Assembly (NCBI GenBank): GCA_946409635.1
Contig: CAMJXD010000001.1
Span: 1 to 64,000, forward strand
DNA length: 64,000 nt
Direction of reading: 5' to 3'
DNA from: an uncultured Prevotellaceae bacterium
Lineage (GTDB): Bacteria; Bacteroidota; Bacteroidia; Bacteroidales; Muribaculaceae
Positions 18,367-28,631 of this stretch are shown in pieces. Under the pieces are notes generated by a model. It saw only the letters and a list, made by a program, of their open reading frames with translations. It was not told the origin of the DNA and ran no database searches. Every line of letters starts with the position of its first letter. Within the stretch, counting starts at the first letter, position 1. A program made the translations under genes and the position numbers.

Positions 18367-19916
18367 TTAAGAACAATTTTTACACTGCGCTCAAGTCGAT
18401 GAGAGACCCATCTTCCAGAGCAAAAAATTTTCTCGCTCAAAACTCCGATCAGGGAACACCCCAAAATCGGGCCCAAAATCAAAAATTCCGCTATTTGCGT
18501 TTTTTAATTTTGGGATTGCAAATTTAAAACGAATTCTTGAACTGACCAAATTTAAAAACGAAAATTTTAAAATTTGCAATTATATTTTCCAAAAATCGGC
18601 AATTTTCAGACAATTGCAATCGCAAATGATAAATAATAAAGCACAACTTTATGTTATATATCTTAAATAGCTGATATATAGCGTGTTCGTTGTTTTAAAA
18701 TAGGACAGATTCACACAGGCACCGCGCAACATTCGATTTCATATAGCAACACTCGAGGTTTTTGTCATATTACATTGATTTTCAGCTATTTGTAGCATAG
18801 TTTAAAGAATGTTAATGCATAAATTTTATGCTTTTGCAAACTTTACAGGTGTAAATTTTGGTTTTCTAAACCTTAAGCACAATTGCAAACACCCGATCGG
18901 ACCCAAAAACCGCCGATTTCGTTCCCCACCCCAGCGTTTGAAATTGCAAACATTGGGGTGTTTCCGAAGCCGAACTCAGCGTTGGTAAAATACCATTTTT
19001 GGTTTTCTGGATGCTCAACTCGATTTCCTTGCGATTTTTTCCACCACACCCTATTTCGTCCCAGAAAATAGCATTTTGGCTAAATCTAGAGCAGTATTGA
19101 ACTTTCCATTTATTGACAACAAGCTAGTATTAATCGCATGTTGCAATACTATTTATAGGTCAAAAAAGGCCCTGTTAAACTAGGCCAAAAAAATGTATTT
19201 TGGGCCAAAATCCTCCATTTTCCCGATTTTGGCTTAAAAACCGGGAAAAATAGCCGAAATTCGACTTTTTGACCATTTTTTGCCTGGATCGGCTCGGTAG
19301 GCTTCGGATGCCTTCTCGCCCACTCCACAAGCAATTAAGTCCAAAAATGAGCCCCTGGCCGACGCTCATTTCTACAATTTTTGATGGGCGGCACATGGGG
19401 CCTGAAGCACACATCAGCCCCCCAAAAGCGAAATTATCTGGACCAAAATCGGTGCAATTTTTCAAAACGGCTGCCTTCACCCCACTCCACAGTCCAGAAA
19501 AACGCGCCTGCAGCAGGTCATCAACATCCACAAAATCGTCCCCTGGCTTGACCCGAAATCTTCATCCCACATCGGTTGCTCATGGCATCATCCAGAACAT
19601 CTCGACAAGTTCACGACATGATCGACGCCAGCACCACCCACATCTTCTCCCCCGCGAGTTATGACTCCTGGCATCCATGCCACCCTGGCGACTACCCTCC
19701 CCAATCGTGTTCTTGGCCATGCCATGCACCAATCGATGCGGTCGATATCAGTCCCCCATCCCTCACCACAATCATTACGGGTGGATGCAATTGGCCCGGC
19801 ATGGATATACATCCAGCGAGGGAACATCCCGAAAATCGGGATATCCCCTCGCGACTAATTTTTACATAAATATCCGTATCTTTTTTTTCCTGAACTCGCT
19901 ATCCTTGGCCCGAAAA
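18367..19916. other. ~1.5-kb non-coding, hairpin-rich intergenic region
   Basis: No plausible CDS in six frames; many A/T homopolymers and inverted repeats. Confidence 0.6.
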
Positions 19917-22751
19917 TCAGGCCTCAAGTTCTGGCTTGAGAAAACGCGCCGTCACCGAACGACTTGATTCAGCCACCTGCTCGGGGGTGCCACAGGCCAC
20001 GACCTGTCCCCCGCCCCGTCCGCCTTCGGGGCCCATGTCAATGATGTAGTCGGCACTCTTGATCACGTCCAGATTGTGCTCGATAACAATCACCGTGTTG
20101 CCTTTGTCGACTAGACGGTTGAGCACACCCAGCAGCACCTTGATGTCCTCAAAGTGCAGACCCGTCGTCGGCTCATCCAGGATATAGACGGTCTTGCCGG
20201 TGTCCTTCTTGGCAAGTTCACACGCCAGCTTCACGCGCTGGCACTCGCCGCCCGAGAGCGTGCTCGAGGGTTGCCCCAGCTTGATGTAACCCAGCCCCAC
20301 ATCCTGCAGGACCTTGATCTTGCGCAAGATCGACGGGACGGCTTCAAAGAATTCCACGGCCTGGTTGATGGTCATGTCCAGCACGTCGGCAATCGACTTG
20401 CCCTTGAACTTGACCTCCAGCGTCTCGCGGTTGTAGCGCTTGCCGCCGCACTCCTCACAGGGGACAAGCACGTCGGGCAGGAAGTTCATCTCCACGGCCT
20501 TGTAGCCGTTGCCGTTGCACACCTCACAGCGCCCACCGCCCGTGTTAAACGAGAATCGGCCAGGCTTGTAGGCTCTGATCTTGGACTCGGGCAGGTTGAC
20601 AAACAGGTTGCGGATGTCGGTAAACACGCCGGTGTAGGTGGCGGCATTGGACCGTGGTGTGCGGCCCAGCGGGGCCTGGTCTACGGTGACCACCTTGTCG
20701 ACATGCTCCAGTCCGCTCACTGTGTCATAGGGCATGGGTGCCTGGTGTGACCGATACAGTTTCTGGCTCAGGATGGGTTGCAAGGTGGCATTGATCAGCG
20801 TTGACTTGCCACTGCCGCTCACGCCGGTGACACAGATGAAGCACCCGAGCGGCAGGTCCACATCCACGCCCTTGAGGTTGTTGCCGCGGCAACCGGTCAG
20901 GCTCAGCAGCTTGCCGTTGCCGGCGCGGCGATGGTCAGGCACGGCAATGGTGCGCGTGCCGTTCAGGTAATCGGCGGTGAGGGTGTGCTGCTCAAGCAAC
21001 TGCTGCGGTGTGCCGGCAAACACCACATGTCCACCCTTGCGGCCGGCCATGGGGCCGATGTCGATGACATAGTCGGCCTGCAGCATCATCTCCTTGTCAT
21101 GCTCCACGACCAGGATGGTGTTTCCATCATCGCGCAGGGTCTTCAACGAGTCAATCAGCCGCTGGTTGTCGCGCTGGTGCAGGCCTATCGACGGCTCGTC
21201 GAGAATATAGAGCACATTGACCAGGCGGGAACCAATCTGGGTAGCCAGGCGTATGCGCTGGCTCTCGCCGCCCGACAGCGAAGCCGAGTTGCGGTTGAGC
21301 GACATGTAGTCCAGCCCCACCTCGAGCAGGAAGCTCAGGCGGGAATCGATTTCCTTGACAATCTCGCGAGCGATTTCCCACTGCACGGGCGTGAGGTGAT
21401 TGTGCAAGTCCTGGATCCAGTCACGCAGCTCGCTGATGTCCATTGCGGCCAGCTCGGCAATGTTCTTGCCGTTGAGCTTGAAGTGGAGTGCCTCGCGGTT
21501 GAGGCGAGCGCCGCCACACTCGGGACAGGTGGCGCGCGAGAAGAACTGGCCGGCCCACTTCTGGGCAGCGCTCGACGCGGTCTCGTCCTGCTGCATCTCG
21601 ATATACTTCACAACTCCGTCAAACGACAAGAAGTAGTTGCTCGTCGACAAGGTCTCGGTGCGCAGGTTCAGCCGTTCGGCACTGCCATTCAGGATGTCGC
21701 TCAAGGCCTCCTCGGGCAACTCGCTCAGCGGCGTGTCGAGCGTGCAGCCATATTTCTCGCAGATGGCTTGCAGCTGCCAGAATATCTGCACATTCTTGTA
21801 CTTGCCCAGCGGCTCGATACCGCCGGCGCGAATGCTCAGGCTCATGTCGGGCATGATCTTCTCGCGGTCGATCAGGTTGACATAGCCCAGGCCCTTGCAA
21901 TGGGGGCAGGCCCCAAGCGGCGAGTTGAACGAGAAGTTGTGGGGAGCAGGCTCCATATATGACAGTCCGGTAGCAGGATCCATCAGCGAGCGGCTGTAGT
22001 AGCCCACCTCGTCGGTCTCGGCATCCAGTATCATCAGCTGGCCATTGCCTTGCTTGAAGGCCAGGTCAACGGTGTCGGCCAGCCGCTTGCCGTCCTTGTC
22101 GGCGACCTTCAGCCGGTCAACCACCAGCTCCACGCTGTGGTTGACATAGCGGTCAAGCTTCATGCCGAAGGTGATCTCGCGCAACGCGCCGTCGACACGC
22201 ACATTGATGTAGCCCTTCTTGCGCAGGTTCTCAAACAGGTCCTTGTAATGACCCTTGCGGTTCTTGACCAGCGGCGCCAGGATATAGATGCGGTGACCCT
22301 GATAACGGTCCATGATCAGACTCAGGATCTTGTCGATGGTGTATTTCACCATGCGTTCCCCCGATAGATAGGAGTAGGCATCGGCAGCACGGGCATACAG
22401 CAGGCGCAGGTAGTCATAGACCTCGGTCGTCGTGCCCACGGTGCTGCGGGGATTGCGGTTCACGGTCTTCTGGCCTATCGAGATCACGGGGCACAGCCCT
22501 GAGATCTTGTCCACGTTGGGACGCTCGAGCATGCCCATCATGTTGCGGGCATAGGATGAGAACGTCTCCAGATACCGTCGTTGACCCTCGGCAAACACGG
22601 TGTCAAACGCCAGCGACGACTTGCCGCTGCCGCTCAGGCCCGTGACCACGGTCAACTGGTAGTGAGGAATTTCCACATCTATGTTCTTGAGGTTGTGGAC
22701 GCGTGCACCCAGCACTTCAACGCTGTCAATATCATGCCCGTTAAGTTTCAT
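19917..22751 (-). CDS. uvrA: Excinuclease ABC subunit A
   Basis: 944 aa; GLSGSGKSSLAFDTVFAEGQRRYLE, two LSGGE signatures, CEVCNGNGY..CEECGGKRYN zinc module. Confidence 0.96.
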   Translation of the reverse strand: MKLNGHDIDSVEVLGARVHNLKNIDVEIPHYQLTVVTGLSGSGKSSLAFDTVFAEGQRRYLETFSSYARNMMGMLERPNVDKISGLCPVISIGQKTVNRNPRSTVGTTTEVYDYLRLLYARAADAYSYLSGERMVKYTIDKILSLIMDRYQGHRIYILAPLVKNRKGHYKDLFENLRKKGYINVRVDGALREITFGMKLDRYVNHSVELVVDRLKVADKDGKRLADTVDLAFKQGNGQLMILDAETDEVGYYSRSLMDPATGLSYMEPAPHNFSFNSPLGACPHCKGLGYVNLIDREKIMPDMSLSIRAGGIEPLGKYKNVQIFWQLQAICEKYGCTLDTPLSELPEEALSDILNGSAERLNLRTETLSTSNYFLSFDGVVKYIEMQQDETASSAAQKWAGQFFSRATCPECGGARLNREALHFKLNGKNIAELAAMDISELRDWIQDLHNHLTPVQWEIAREIVKEIDSRLSFLLEVGLDYMSLNRNSASLSGGESQRIRLATQIGSRLVNVLYILDEPSIGLHQRDNQRLIDSLKTLRDDGNTILVVEHDKEMMLQADYVIDIGPMAGRKGGHVVFAGTPQQLLEQHTLTADYLNGTRTIAVPDHRRAGNGKLLSLTGCRGNNLKGVDVDLPLGCFICVTGVSGSGKSTLINATLQPILSQKLYRSHQAPMPYDTVSGLEHVDKVVTVDQAPLGRTPRSNAATYTGVFTDIRNLFVNLPESKIRAYKPGRFSFNTGGGRCEVCNGNGYKAVEMNFLPDVLVPCEECGGKRYNRETLEVKFKGKSIADVLDMTINQAVEFFEAVPSILRKIKVLQDVGLGYIKLGQPSSTLSGGECQRVKLACELAKKDTGKTVYILDEPTTGLHFEDIKVLLGVLNRLVDKGNTVIVIEHNLDVIKSADYIIDMGPEGGRGGGQVVACGTPEQVAESSRSVTARFLKPELEA

Positions 22752-22814
22752 CTGTCCTTGGTTTTCAGGTTCACTTGTTCAGCCAGAATACCCTTCTCTA
22801 GCTTATTGAATAAT

Positions 22815-23780
22815 TTAGTCTACGACCCAGTCCTTGTTATACACGCTATAGGTGCGCTTGCTGCGATACAGCTCGCTGCCCCTGGGGACGCGCACCTTGT
22901 AGGTCTTGCCGCCGGCATTGGTCAGCTTGTTCGACCGGATCCATGGATTAGCCTCTCGCAGCTGGGCATAGGTAATACCCTTGTCCTTGGCCCAGTCCAC
23001 CCAGCTGGCGACTGATCCCGCCACATCCACGGTCGTGTAGGCAACGGGCTGGTACAGGTTCTTGCGCGAGAAACGGTAGCCATAGCGCTTGGGAGACTCC
23101 ATCACCAGCTTGTAGGCGATGATGCGGAACACATATCGTGACGTCTCTTGCACCAGATACAGGTCGAAGGAGTTATCAACCTTCTGCTTGGACAACTCGT
23201 TGCTGATGCGTTGCATTCCGGCGTTGTAACTCGCAGCCACTGTCGGCCAGTGGCCATATTTCTTGTAGGCGGCCTTCAGGTACTTGCATGCCGCTACGGT
23301 CGATTTCTCAGGGTCATAGCGCTCGTCGACCTCGTCACTCACCTCCAGGCCGTAGTCGCGGGCCGTGCCGGCGAGCAGCTGCCACAGGCCAGCCGCCTTG
23401 GCGCTGGAGTAGGCGTTATAGTCCATCGAGCTCTCGGTCACGGCCAGATACAGGAAGTCAAGCGGGACACCCTGCTCCTTCAAAATCTTGGACATCGCAG
23501 GAAAATATCGGTTAGCGCGCTTGAAGCACAGCTCGGTAGTCGTCTGGCCATAGATAATGCCGGTCAACTCGCGATCCAGACGCTCGGCCATGTCCAGACG
23601 GTCAAAACTCACCTTCTCGCCGCCAAAGGTCACGCTCATCGGTATGTCAGGACTTGCCGTCGTGCTGAACACGGGCGATGTCCCCGTTGCCGCGCCCTTG
23701 CTGTACTCTGGCTTGAGCTGAGCCTGGGATGCGGCCGTCGATGCCATCACCATGATGGCTAGCAGTATCATCTTCTTCAT
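22815..23780 (-). CDS. Lytic transglycosylase (SLT-domain, MltD-like)
   Basis: Signal peptide; LDFLYLAVTESSMDYNAYSSAKAAGLWQLLAGTARDYGL...ASYNAGM. Confidence 0.88.
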   Translation of the reverse strand: MKKMILLAIMVMASTAASQAQLKPEYSKGAATGTSPVFSTTASPDIPMSVTFGGEKVSFDRLDMAERLDRELTGIIYGQTTTELCFKRANRYFPAMSKILKEQGVPLDFLYLAVTESSMDYNAYSSAKAAGLWQLLAGTARDYGLEVSDEVDERYDPEKSTVAACKYLKAAYKKYGHWPTVAASYNAGMQRISNELSKQKVDNSFDLYLVQETSRYVFRIIAYKLVMESPKRYGYRFSRKNLYQPVAYTTVDVAGSVASWVDWAKDKGITYAQLREANPWIRSNKLTNAGGKTYKVRVPRGSELYRSKRTYSVYNKDWVVD

Positions 23781-23897
23781 CTCACTTCTCTTGTCATCTA
23801 TAAATCGACAAATTGCGGCAATCGCCGCAATTCTATTGGTTAGTGTTCTCTATCAACTGGAGTATCAAGCAGATAACATACTCATCACTTAAAATCA

Positions 23898-25271
23898 TTA
23901 AGGGATGGTTCCGCCTCCGCTGCTGGCACCCTTCTTGTAGTGCAGGATGTTGATATCGCCGCGTTTCTTGTATTTCTTGCCGTCGCTGCCCGTGGCAGTG
24001 ATTACATAGTAGTATACACCCGGGTCAACGAGCCGTCCGTTATACGTGCCGTCCCAGCCTCCATCGGGGTCGGTGAACTCATACACCAGCGTGCCCCATC
24101 GGTTGAAGATCCAGCAATGGAATTCCAGCAACGACTTGTGCGACACTTTCCACACATCGTTGATTTCATCTTTCACCGTCGGCGAGAACACATTGGGCAG
24201 TCGCCCGTCTGAGCCGCCCAGCTCACTCTCACTCACATTGATACGGTAGGTGTCGCCATAGGCCTCACAACTGCCGTCGGCATTGGCTACCTTGTAGCGC
24301 ATGTAGAAGGTGCCTGATTCGATAAAGGTGTAATCCACCTCATCCTGATTATATTGTAGGATAACATTCTCAAAGTTCTCGTCAAGGGCCATTTCCCAGA
24401 TGCGGTACACAACGCCATCGGTGGGATAACCGGTAAACACGATGTGGGCTGGAGCCGAGCCACCCAGCTCGCCGTCCTGACTGCTCCCGTCATCATCGTC
24501 ATCATCATCGCCTTCGTCCTGACCGTCCTGCACGGCCTTGGAACCACAGTTCACGGCTTGAGTCACGAAAACATCACTCTTTTTAGGCTCTCCTTGCAGG
24601 CCCCATTCCTCCAGAAAACGGTCGCCGCTCAATGTGAATACCGTGTTGCACAGCGGCTGGTCTATCCTGATGGGGTCGTCCAGGCTCTCAAAGGTCTCTA
24701 CCACCGGTTTCTGGAACCAGTCACCTTTTTCTTCCCTGTCCAGCGTATTGTATGACAGCTTGATCTGGCGGTCCAGTATCTCAATTTGCCCGTTATAGGT
24801 GTACGTTATCTTGGGTGCAGTGCCATCAATACTGAACGACAACAGGCTGCACGGTGTGTCATTGACAACGGATATACCATTCAGCGTCATGTAGTAGTCG
24901 GCATAATTCACTACCCACAGGTAGGTGCGGTCGGTACCTTCCTCGATGATGTAGCCCCTGTTGGGAATCACCTGGTCGAGCGTGGTCTCTATTCCGTTCC
25001 ATTTCACTCCTGGAATGACTTCGGGATAGGCGCCACCGCGCATGTCATAGCTATACCACACGGCGGGTTCACCGGTCGTCGACGGGAACGTCATCCCCAC
25101 CCCATCGGTGTCATAGACAACATACACCTTCATATTCTTGCCTACGCTGGTGATGATATCGGTCGTAACCTCAATGGGACGATACTGTCCCACATGGGTA
25201 AAACTCACCTGGCCTGTCGCCGACAACAAAGCCAGCGCAGCCGCCATGAGCGTAATGATTCTCTTGTTCAT
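23898..25271 (-). CDS. Secreted protein with gliding-motility-type C-terminal domain (T9SS type B sorting signal)
   Basis: LPNVFSPTVKDEINDVWKVSHKSLLEFHCWIFNRWGTLVYEFTDPDGGWDGTYNGRLVDPGVYYYVITA. Confidence 0.85.
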   Translation of the reverse strand: MNKRIITLMAAALALLSATGQVSFTHVGQYRPIEVTTDIITSVGKNMKVYVVYDTDGVGMTFPSTTGEPAVWYSYDMRGGAYPEVIPGVKWNGIETTLDQVIPNRGYIIEEGTDRTYLWVVNYADYYMTLNGISVVNDTPCSLLSFSIDGTAPKITYTYNGQIEILDRQIKLSYNTLDREEKGDWFQKPVVETFESLDDPIRIDQPLCNTVFTLSGDRFLEEWGLQGEPKKSDVFVTQAVNCGSKAVQDGQDEGDDDDDDDGSSQDGELGGSAPAHIVFTGYPTDGVVYRIWEMALDENFENVILQYNQDEVDYTFIESGTFYMRYKVANADGSCEAYGDTYRINVSESELGGSDGRLPNVFSPTVKDEINDVWKVSHKSLLEFHCWIFNRWGTLVYEFTDPDGGWDGTYNGRLVDPGVYYYVITATGSDGKKYKKRGDINILHYKKGASSGGGTIP

Positions 25272-25394
25272 AGTGCGCACTCAATATCTGTTTACATGTT
25301 ATATAACGTGAACTGGCCCTCGGTTATTGCAACAAGCGGCTACTGTTTTTACAAAAAGACGACGCCGCACGATGGCCATGTCATGGGATTGAGC

Positions 25395-25402
25395 TACCTT
25401 TG
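25395..25402 (+). promoter_or_regulatory. -7 element TACCTTTG
   Basis: Upstream of the 25454 ORF. Confidence 0.5.
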
Positions 25403-25453
25403 CATCAACATTAATCACACATTATAATATAATAAACATAACTATCTCACGTA

Positions 25454-25855
25454 ATGGAACACGACGACATGACCAACGGCAGGCCTCGCCGCGAGCGGGC
25501 TGTCATGTATAAGCACGACTACAACTGCTGCCAGGCTGTGCTGCTGGCTTATGCTCCCGAGCTTGGACTCACACAGGAGCAGCTGCTGGCCTTGGGAGCA
25601 TGCTTCGGCAGCGGCATGGGCTGCATGGAAGAGACCTGTGGAGCCTTGTGCGGAGCTCAGATGGTGCAGGGATTGCTCAAGTATGACAACCGCAGGCTCA
25701 ATCCCCAGGCAGCACAGCTCACGGCCGATTTTCTGAAGCGTTGCGGAGCCACCCGCTGCAAGGACCTCAAGGGGGTCGGCAGCCAGCGTGGTCCGCTATG
25801 CTCCTGCGAGGACTGTGTGCGCAATGCCGTCGATGCTCTCGACGATTTGCTCTGA
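25454..25855 (+). CDS. C_GCAxxG_C_C family (putative redox) protein
   Basis: YNCCQAVLLAY..GLGACFGSGMGCMEETCGALCGAQMV...C-SCEDCV. Confidence 0.88.
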   Translation: MEHDDMTNGRPRRERAVMYKHDYNCCQAVLLAYAPELGLTQEQLLALGACFGSGMGCMEETCGALCGAQMVQGLLKYDNRRLNPQAAQLTADFLKRCGATRCKDLKGVGSQRGPLCSCEDCVRNAVDALDDLL

Positions 25856-26034
25856 CCGGTGCCGTCATCTGAGTGTCATTCCCGCCAATCCGCCTAATTG
25901 GTCGGACGACAAAAAAACTATACTAAATCATAGTGGGAATTTGGCAAAACTTCTGTAATTTTGCAGTCCGATTTAAACGGGATTTTTCACTAGACATACC
26001 TAACTAACAAACTAACAACATACTGATAACAATC

Positions 26035-27057
26035 ATGGGATGGTTTTCATTCACACAAGAAATCGCTGTCGATCTAGGAACAGCCAACACCATTATCATC
26101 CATAACGACCGCATCGTCATCGACGAGCCGTCGGTTGTTGCTCTTGATTCCAAGACCAACAAGCCCATCGCCGTGGGTGAGCGCGCTCGTGAGATGCACG
26201 GCAAGGCTCACGAGGGCATCCGCACCGTCAGGCCCCTGAGCGACGGCGTCATCGCCGACTTCAATGCCGCCGAGCACATGATTCGCGGCATGATCAAGAA
26301 AGTCAGCGCCAAGAACCACTGGTTCTCACCCTCGCTGCGCATGGTCGTGTGTGTCCCCTCGGGTTCAACCGAGGTCGAGATTCGCGCCGTCCGCGACTCC
26401 AGCGAGCATGCCGGCGGACGTGACGTCTACATGATCTATGAGCCCATGGCTGCTGCCCTGGGTATCGGACTCGACGTCCTCGCTCCCGAGGGCAACATGA
26501 TTGTCGACATCGGCGGCGGCACCACCGAGATTGCTGTCATCTCGCTGGGCGGTATCGTCAGCAACAAGAGCATCCGCACTGCCGGCGACGATCTCACCGA
26601 GGACATCCAGGAGCACATGCGCCGCGCCCACAACGTGCGCGTGGGAGAGCGCACTGCCGAGGCCATCAAGATCAACGTCGGCTCGGCCCTTACCGACCTG
26701 GGCCCCGACGCCCCCGAGGACTTTATCATCCACGGCCCCAACCAGGTCAATTCACTGCCTCTCGAGGTGCCCGTGACCTATCAGGAGGTGTGCCACTGCA
26801 TCGAGAAGTCGATTTCCAAGATCGAGGCCGCTGTGCTCAGCGCTCTCGAGCAGACGCCTCCCGAGCTCTATCAGGACATCGTCCACAACGGTATCTTCCT
26901 CACCGGAGGTGGCGCTCTGCTGCGTGGACTTGACCGCCGACTCACCGACAAGATCGGCATCGAGTTCCATGTCGCCGAAGATCCACTGCACGCTGTAGCC
27001 AAGGGTACTGGCATCGCTTTGAAGAACATCAAGCACTTCAAGTTCCTCATGCGCTAA
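26035..27057 (+). CDS. mreB: Rod shape-determining protein MreB
   Basis: 340 aa; AVDLGTANTIIIHNDRIVIDEPSVVAL, IVDIGGGTTEIAVISLGGIV; start of mreBCD cluster. Confidence 0.97.
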   Translation: MGWFSFTQEIAVDLGTANTIIIHNDRIVIDEPSVVALDSKTNKPIAVGERAREMHGKAHEGIRTVRPLSDGVIADFNAAEHMIRGMIKKVSAKNHWFSPSLRMVVCVPSGSTEVEIRAVRDSSEHAGGRDVYMIYEPMAAALGIGLDVLAPEGNMIVDIGGGTTEIAVISLGGIVSNKSIRTAGDDLTEDIQEHMRRAHNVRVGERTAEAIKINVGSALTDLGPDAPEDFIIHGPNQVNSLPLEVPVTYQEVCHCIEKSISKIEAAVLSALEQTPPELYQDIVHNGIFLTGGGALLRGLDRRLTDKIGIEFHVAEDPLHAVAKGTGIALKNIKHFKFLMR

Positions 27058-27081
27058 CAGGCGCTGCACTCAACGGGCACG

Positions 27082-28116
27082 ATGAATAATCTGCTCCACT
27101 TTTTCATCAAGCACAGTGCGTGGTTCATTTTCGCAATCTATGTGATATTGAGCCTCGTGCTGCTGTTTAGGGATAACCCCTACCAGCAGAGCGTCTATCT
27201 GACGTCGGCCAACTCGGTGAGCGCCGCCGTCTACAAGGCGTTCAACAGCGTCACGTCCTATTTCCACCTGCGGGACATCAACGAGAGTCTGCAGGAACGC
27301 AACGCTGCGCTGGAGATGGAACTCATCGAGCTGCGCAACCAGATGGGCGAGATGGCACTCAATCTGCCCGACTCCATGCAGCAGCCCGCACTCAAGCAGT
27401 ACACGTTCGTCATGGCCCAGGTCATCAGCAACAGCATCGCCCAGCCCAACAACTACATCACCATCAACCGTGGATACATGGACGGCGTGAGCCCCGAGAT
27501 GGGTGTCATCGACCAGAACGGCGTCGTGGGCATCGTCAATGTCGCCGGCCCCCACGCGGCACGAGTCATCTCGCTGCTCAACCCTCACATGAGGCTGTCG
27601 TGCAAGCTACAGCGCAGCGGATTCTACGGCAGTCTGGTGTGGGACGGCAAGAGCCCGCGATATGCCGTGCTCGAGGAACTGCCTAAGCACATCACCTACA
27701 ACAAGGGCGACACCATCGTCACCAGCGGCTACTCGGCGGTCTTCCCCGAGGGTATCATCGTGGGCACCATCGAAGGACTCGCCCATGGCACCAGCGACAG
27801 CTTCCTGTCGCTGCGCATCAAGCTGTCGACCAACTTCAGCCAGCTCAGTAGCGTGCGCGTCATCACCAACAGCATGAAGGAACAGATCGACGCCCTCATC
27901 CGCGCCGAGCAGGGCATCGACACAGCCACCAACATCCAGACCAGGCCCGAGATCAAGCCTGAGATCATTGATGTCATCCCCGACGAGGACGCTCCCGTCA
28001 AGAAGAAGCCTGCCAAGCAGCCCGCCGGCACCCCAGCCAGCGAGCAGCCATCACAGGAACCCCCCGTTCAGCCCCAGCAAGCCGTAGAACCTGAAAATCC
28101 CGACCAGCAGCCATGA
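27082..28116 (+). CDS. mreC: Rod shape-determining protein MreC
   Basis: N-terminal TM, coiled coil, beta domain (INRGYMDGVSPEMGVIDQNGVVGIV); position after mreB. Confidence 0.95.
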   Translation: MNNLLHFFIKHSAWFIFAIYVILSLVLLFRDNPYQQSVYLTSANSVSAAVYKAFNSVTSYFHLRDINESLQERNAALEMELIELRNQMGEMALNLPDSMQQPALKQYTFVMAQVISNSIAQPNNYITINRGYMDGVSPEMGVIDQNGVVGIVNVAGPHAARVISLLNPHMRLSCKLQRSGFYGSLVWDGKSPRYAVLEELPKHITYNKGDTIVTSGYSAVFPEGIIVGTIEGLAHGTSDSFLSLRIKLSTNFSQLSSVRVITNSMKEQIDALIRAEQGIDTATNIQTRPEIKPEIIDVIPDEDAPVKKKPAKQPAGTPASEQPSQEPPVQPQQAVEPENPDQQP

Positions 28117-28631
28117 CCAAGACCGTGATCCAATTCATATTGCTGACGCTCGTTCTCATCGTCCTGCAGCTGGTGTGCAACAAGATCGTGTTGTTCAACG
28201 TCGCCATGCCCGTGGTGTTCATCTATCTCATCCTCAGGCTGCCGGTCAACCTGCATGCCGGATGGGTGCTCACCGTGGCTTTCTTCATGGGACTGGTCAT
28301 CGACATCTTCAACAACACGCCTGGCATGAACGCCCTGGCATGTACGCTCATGGCGGCCTCGAGACGGCCCGTGCTCAACGCTCTCATCACCTCTGAGAAG
28401 GACATGAACCAGCCCATACCATCGGTCGACACGCTCGGCGTGGGAGACTACTTCAAGTACATGGCAACCCTGGTCACACTGTATTGCACGCTCATCTTTG
28501 CCATACAGGCCTTCTCGCTGCACAACATCGCGCTCACCCTGGCACGCATCGCTGCCAGCAGCCTGCTGTCGATTGTCATCATCTTTGGGTTGGACACTTT
28601 AGTGAGCACGCGCCGTGAGAAAAGACTATAA
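28113..28631 (+). CDS. mreD: Rod shape-determining protein MreD
   Basis: 172 aa multi-TM; synteny. Confidence 0.9.
   Translation: MTKTVIQFILLTLVLIVLQLVCNKIVLFNVAMPVVFIYLILRLPVNLHAGWVLTVAFFMGLVIDIFNNTPGMNALACTLMAASRRPVLNALITSEKDMNQPIPSVDTLGVGDYFKYMATLVTLYCTLIFAIQAFSLHNIALTLARIAASSLLSIVIIFGLDTLVSTRREKRL

Noticed and set aside
19269-19664. 131-aa ORF in the uvrA-XRE intergenic region
   Set aside because: Composition (S/P/H/R) not protein-like; no start context or domain.
24489-24516. Poly-Asp (D7) run in the T9SS type-B cargo as a Ca-binding site
   Set aside because: Short trinucleotide-type repeat in a linker; insufficient evidence for function.
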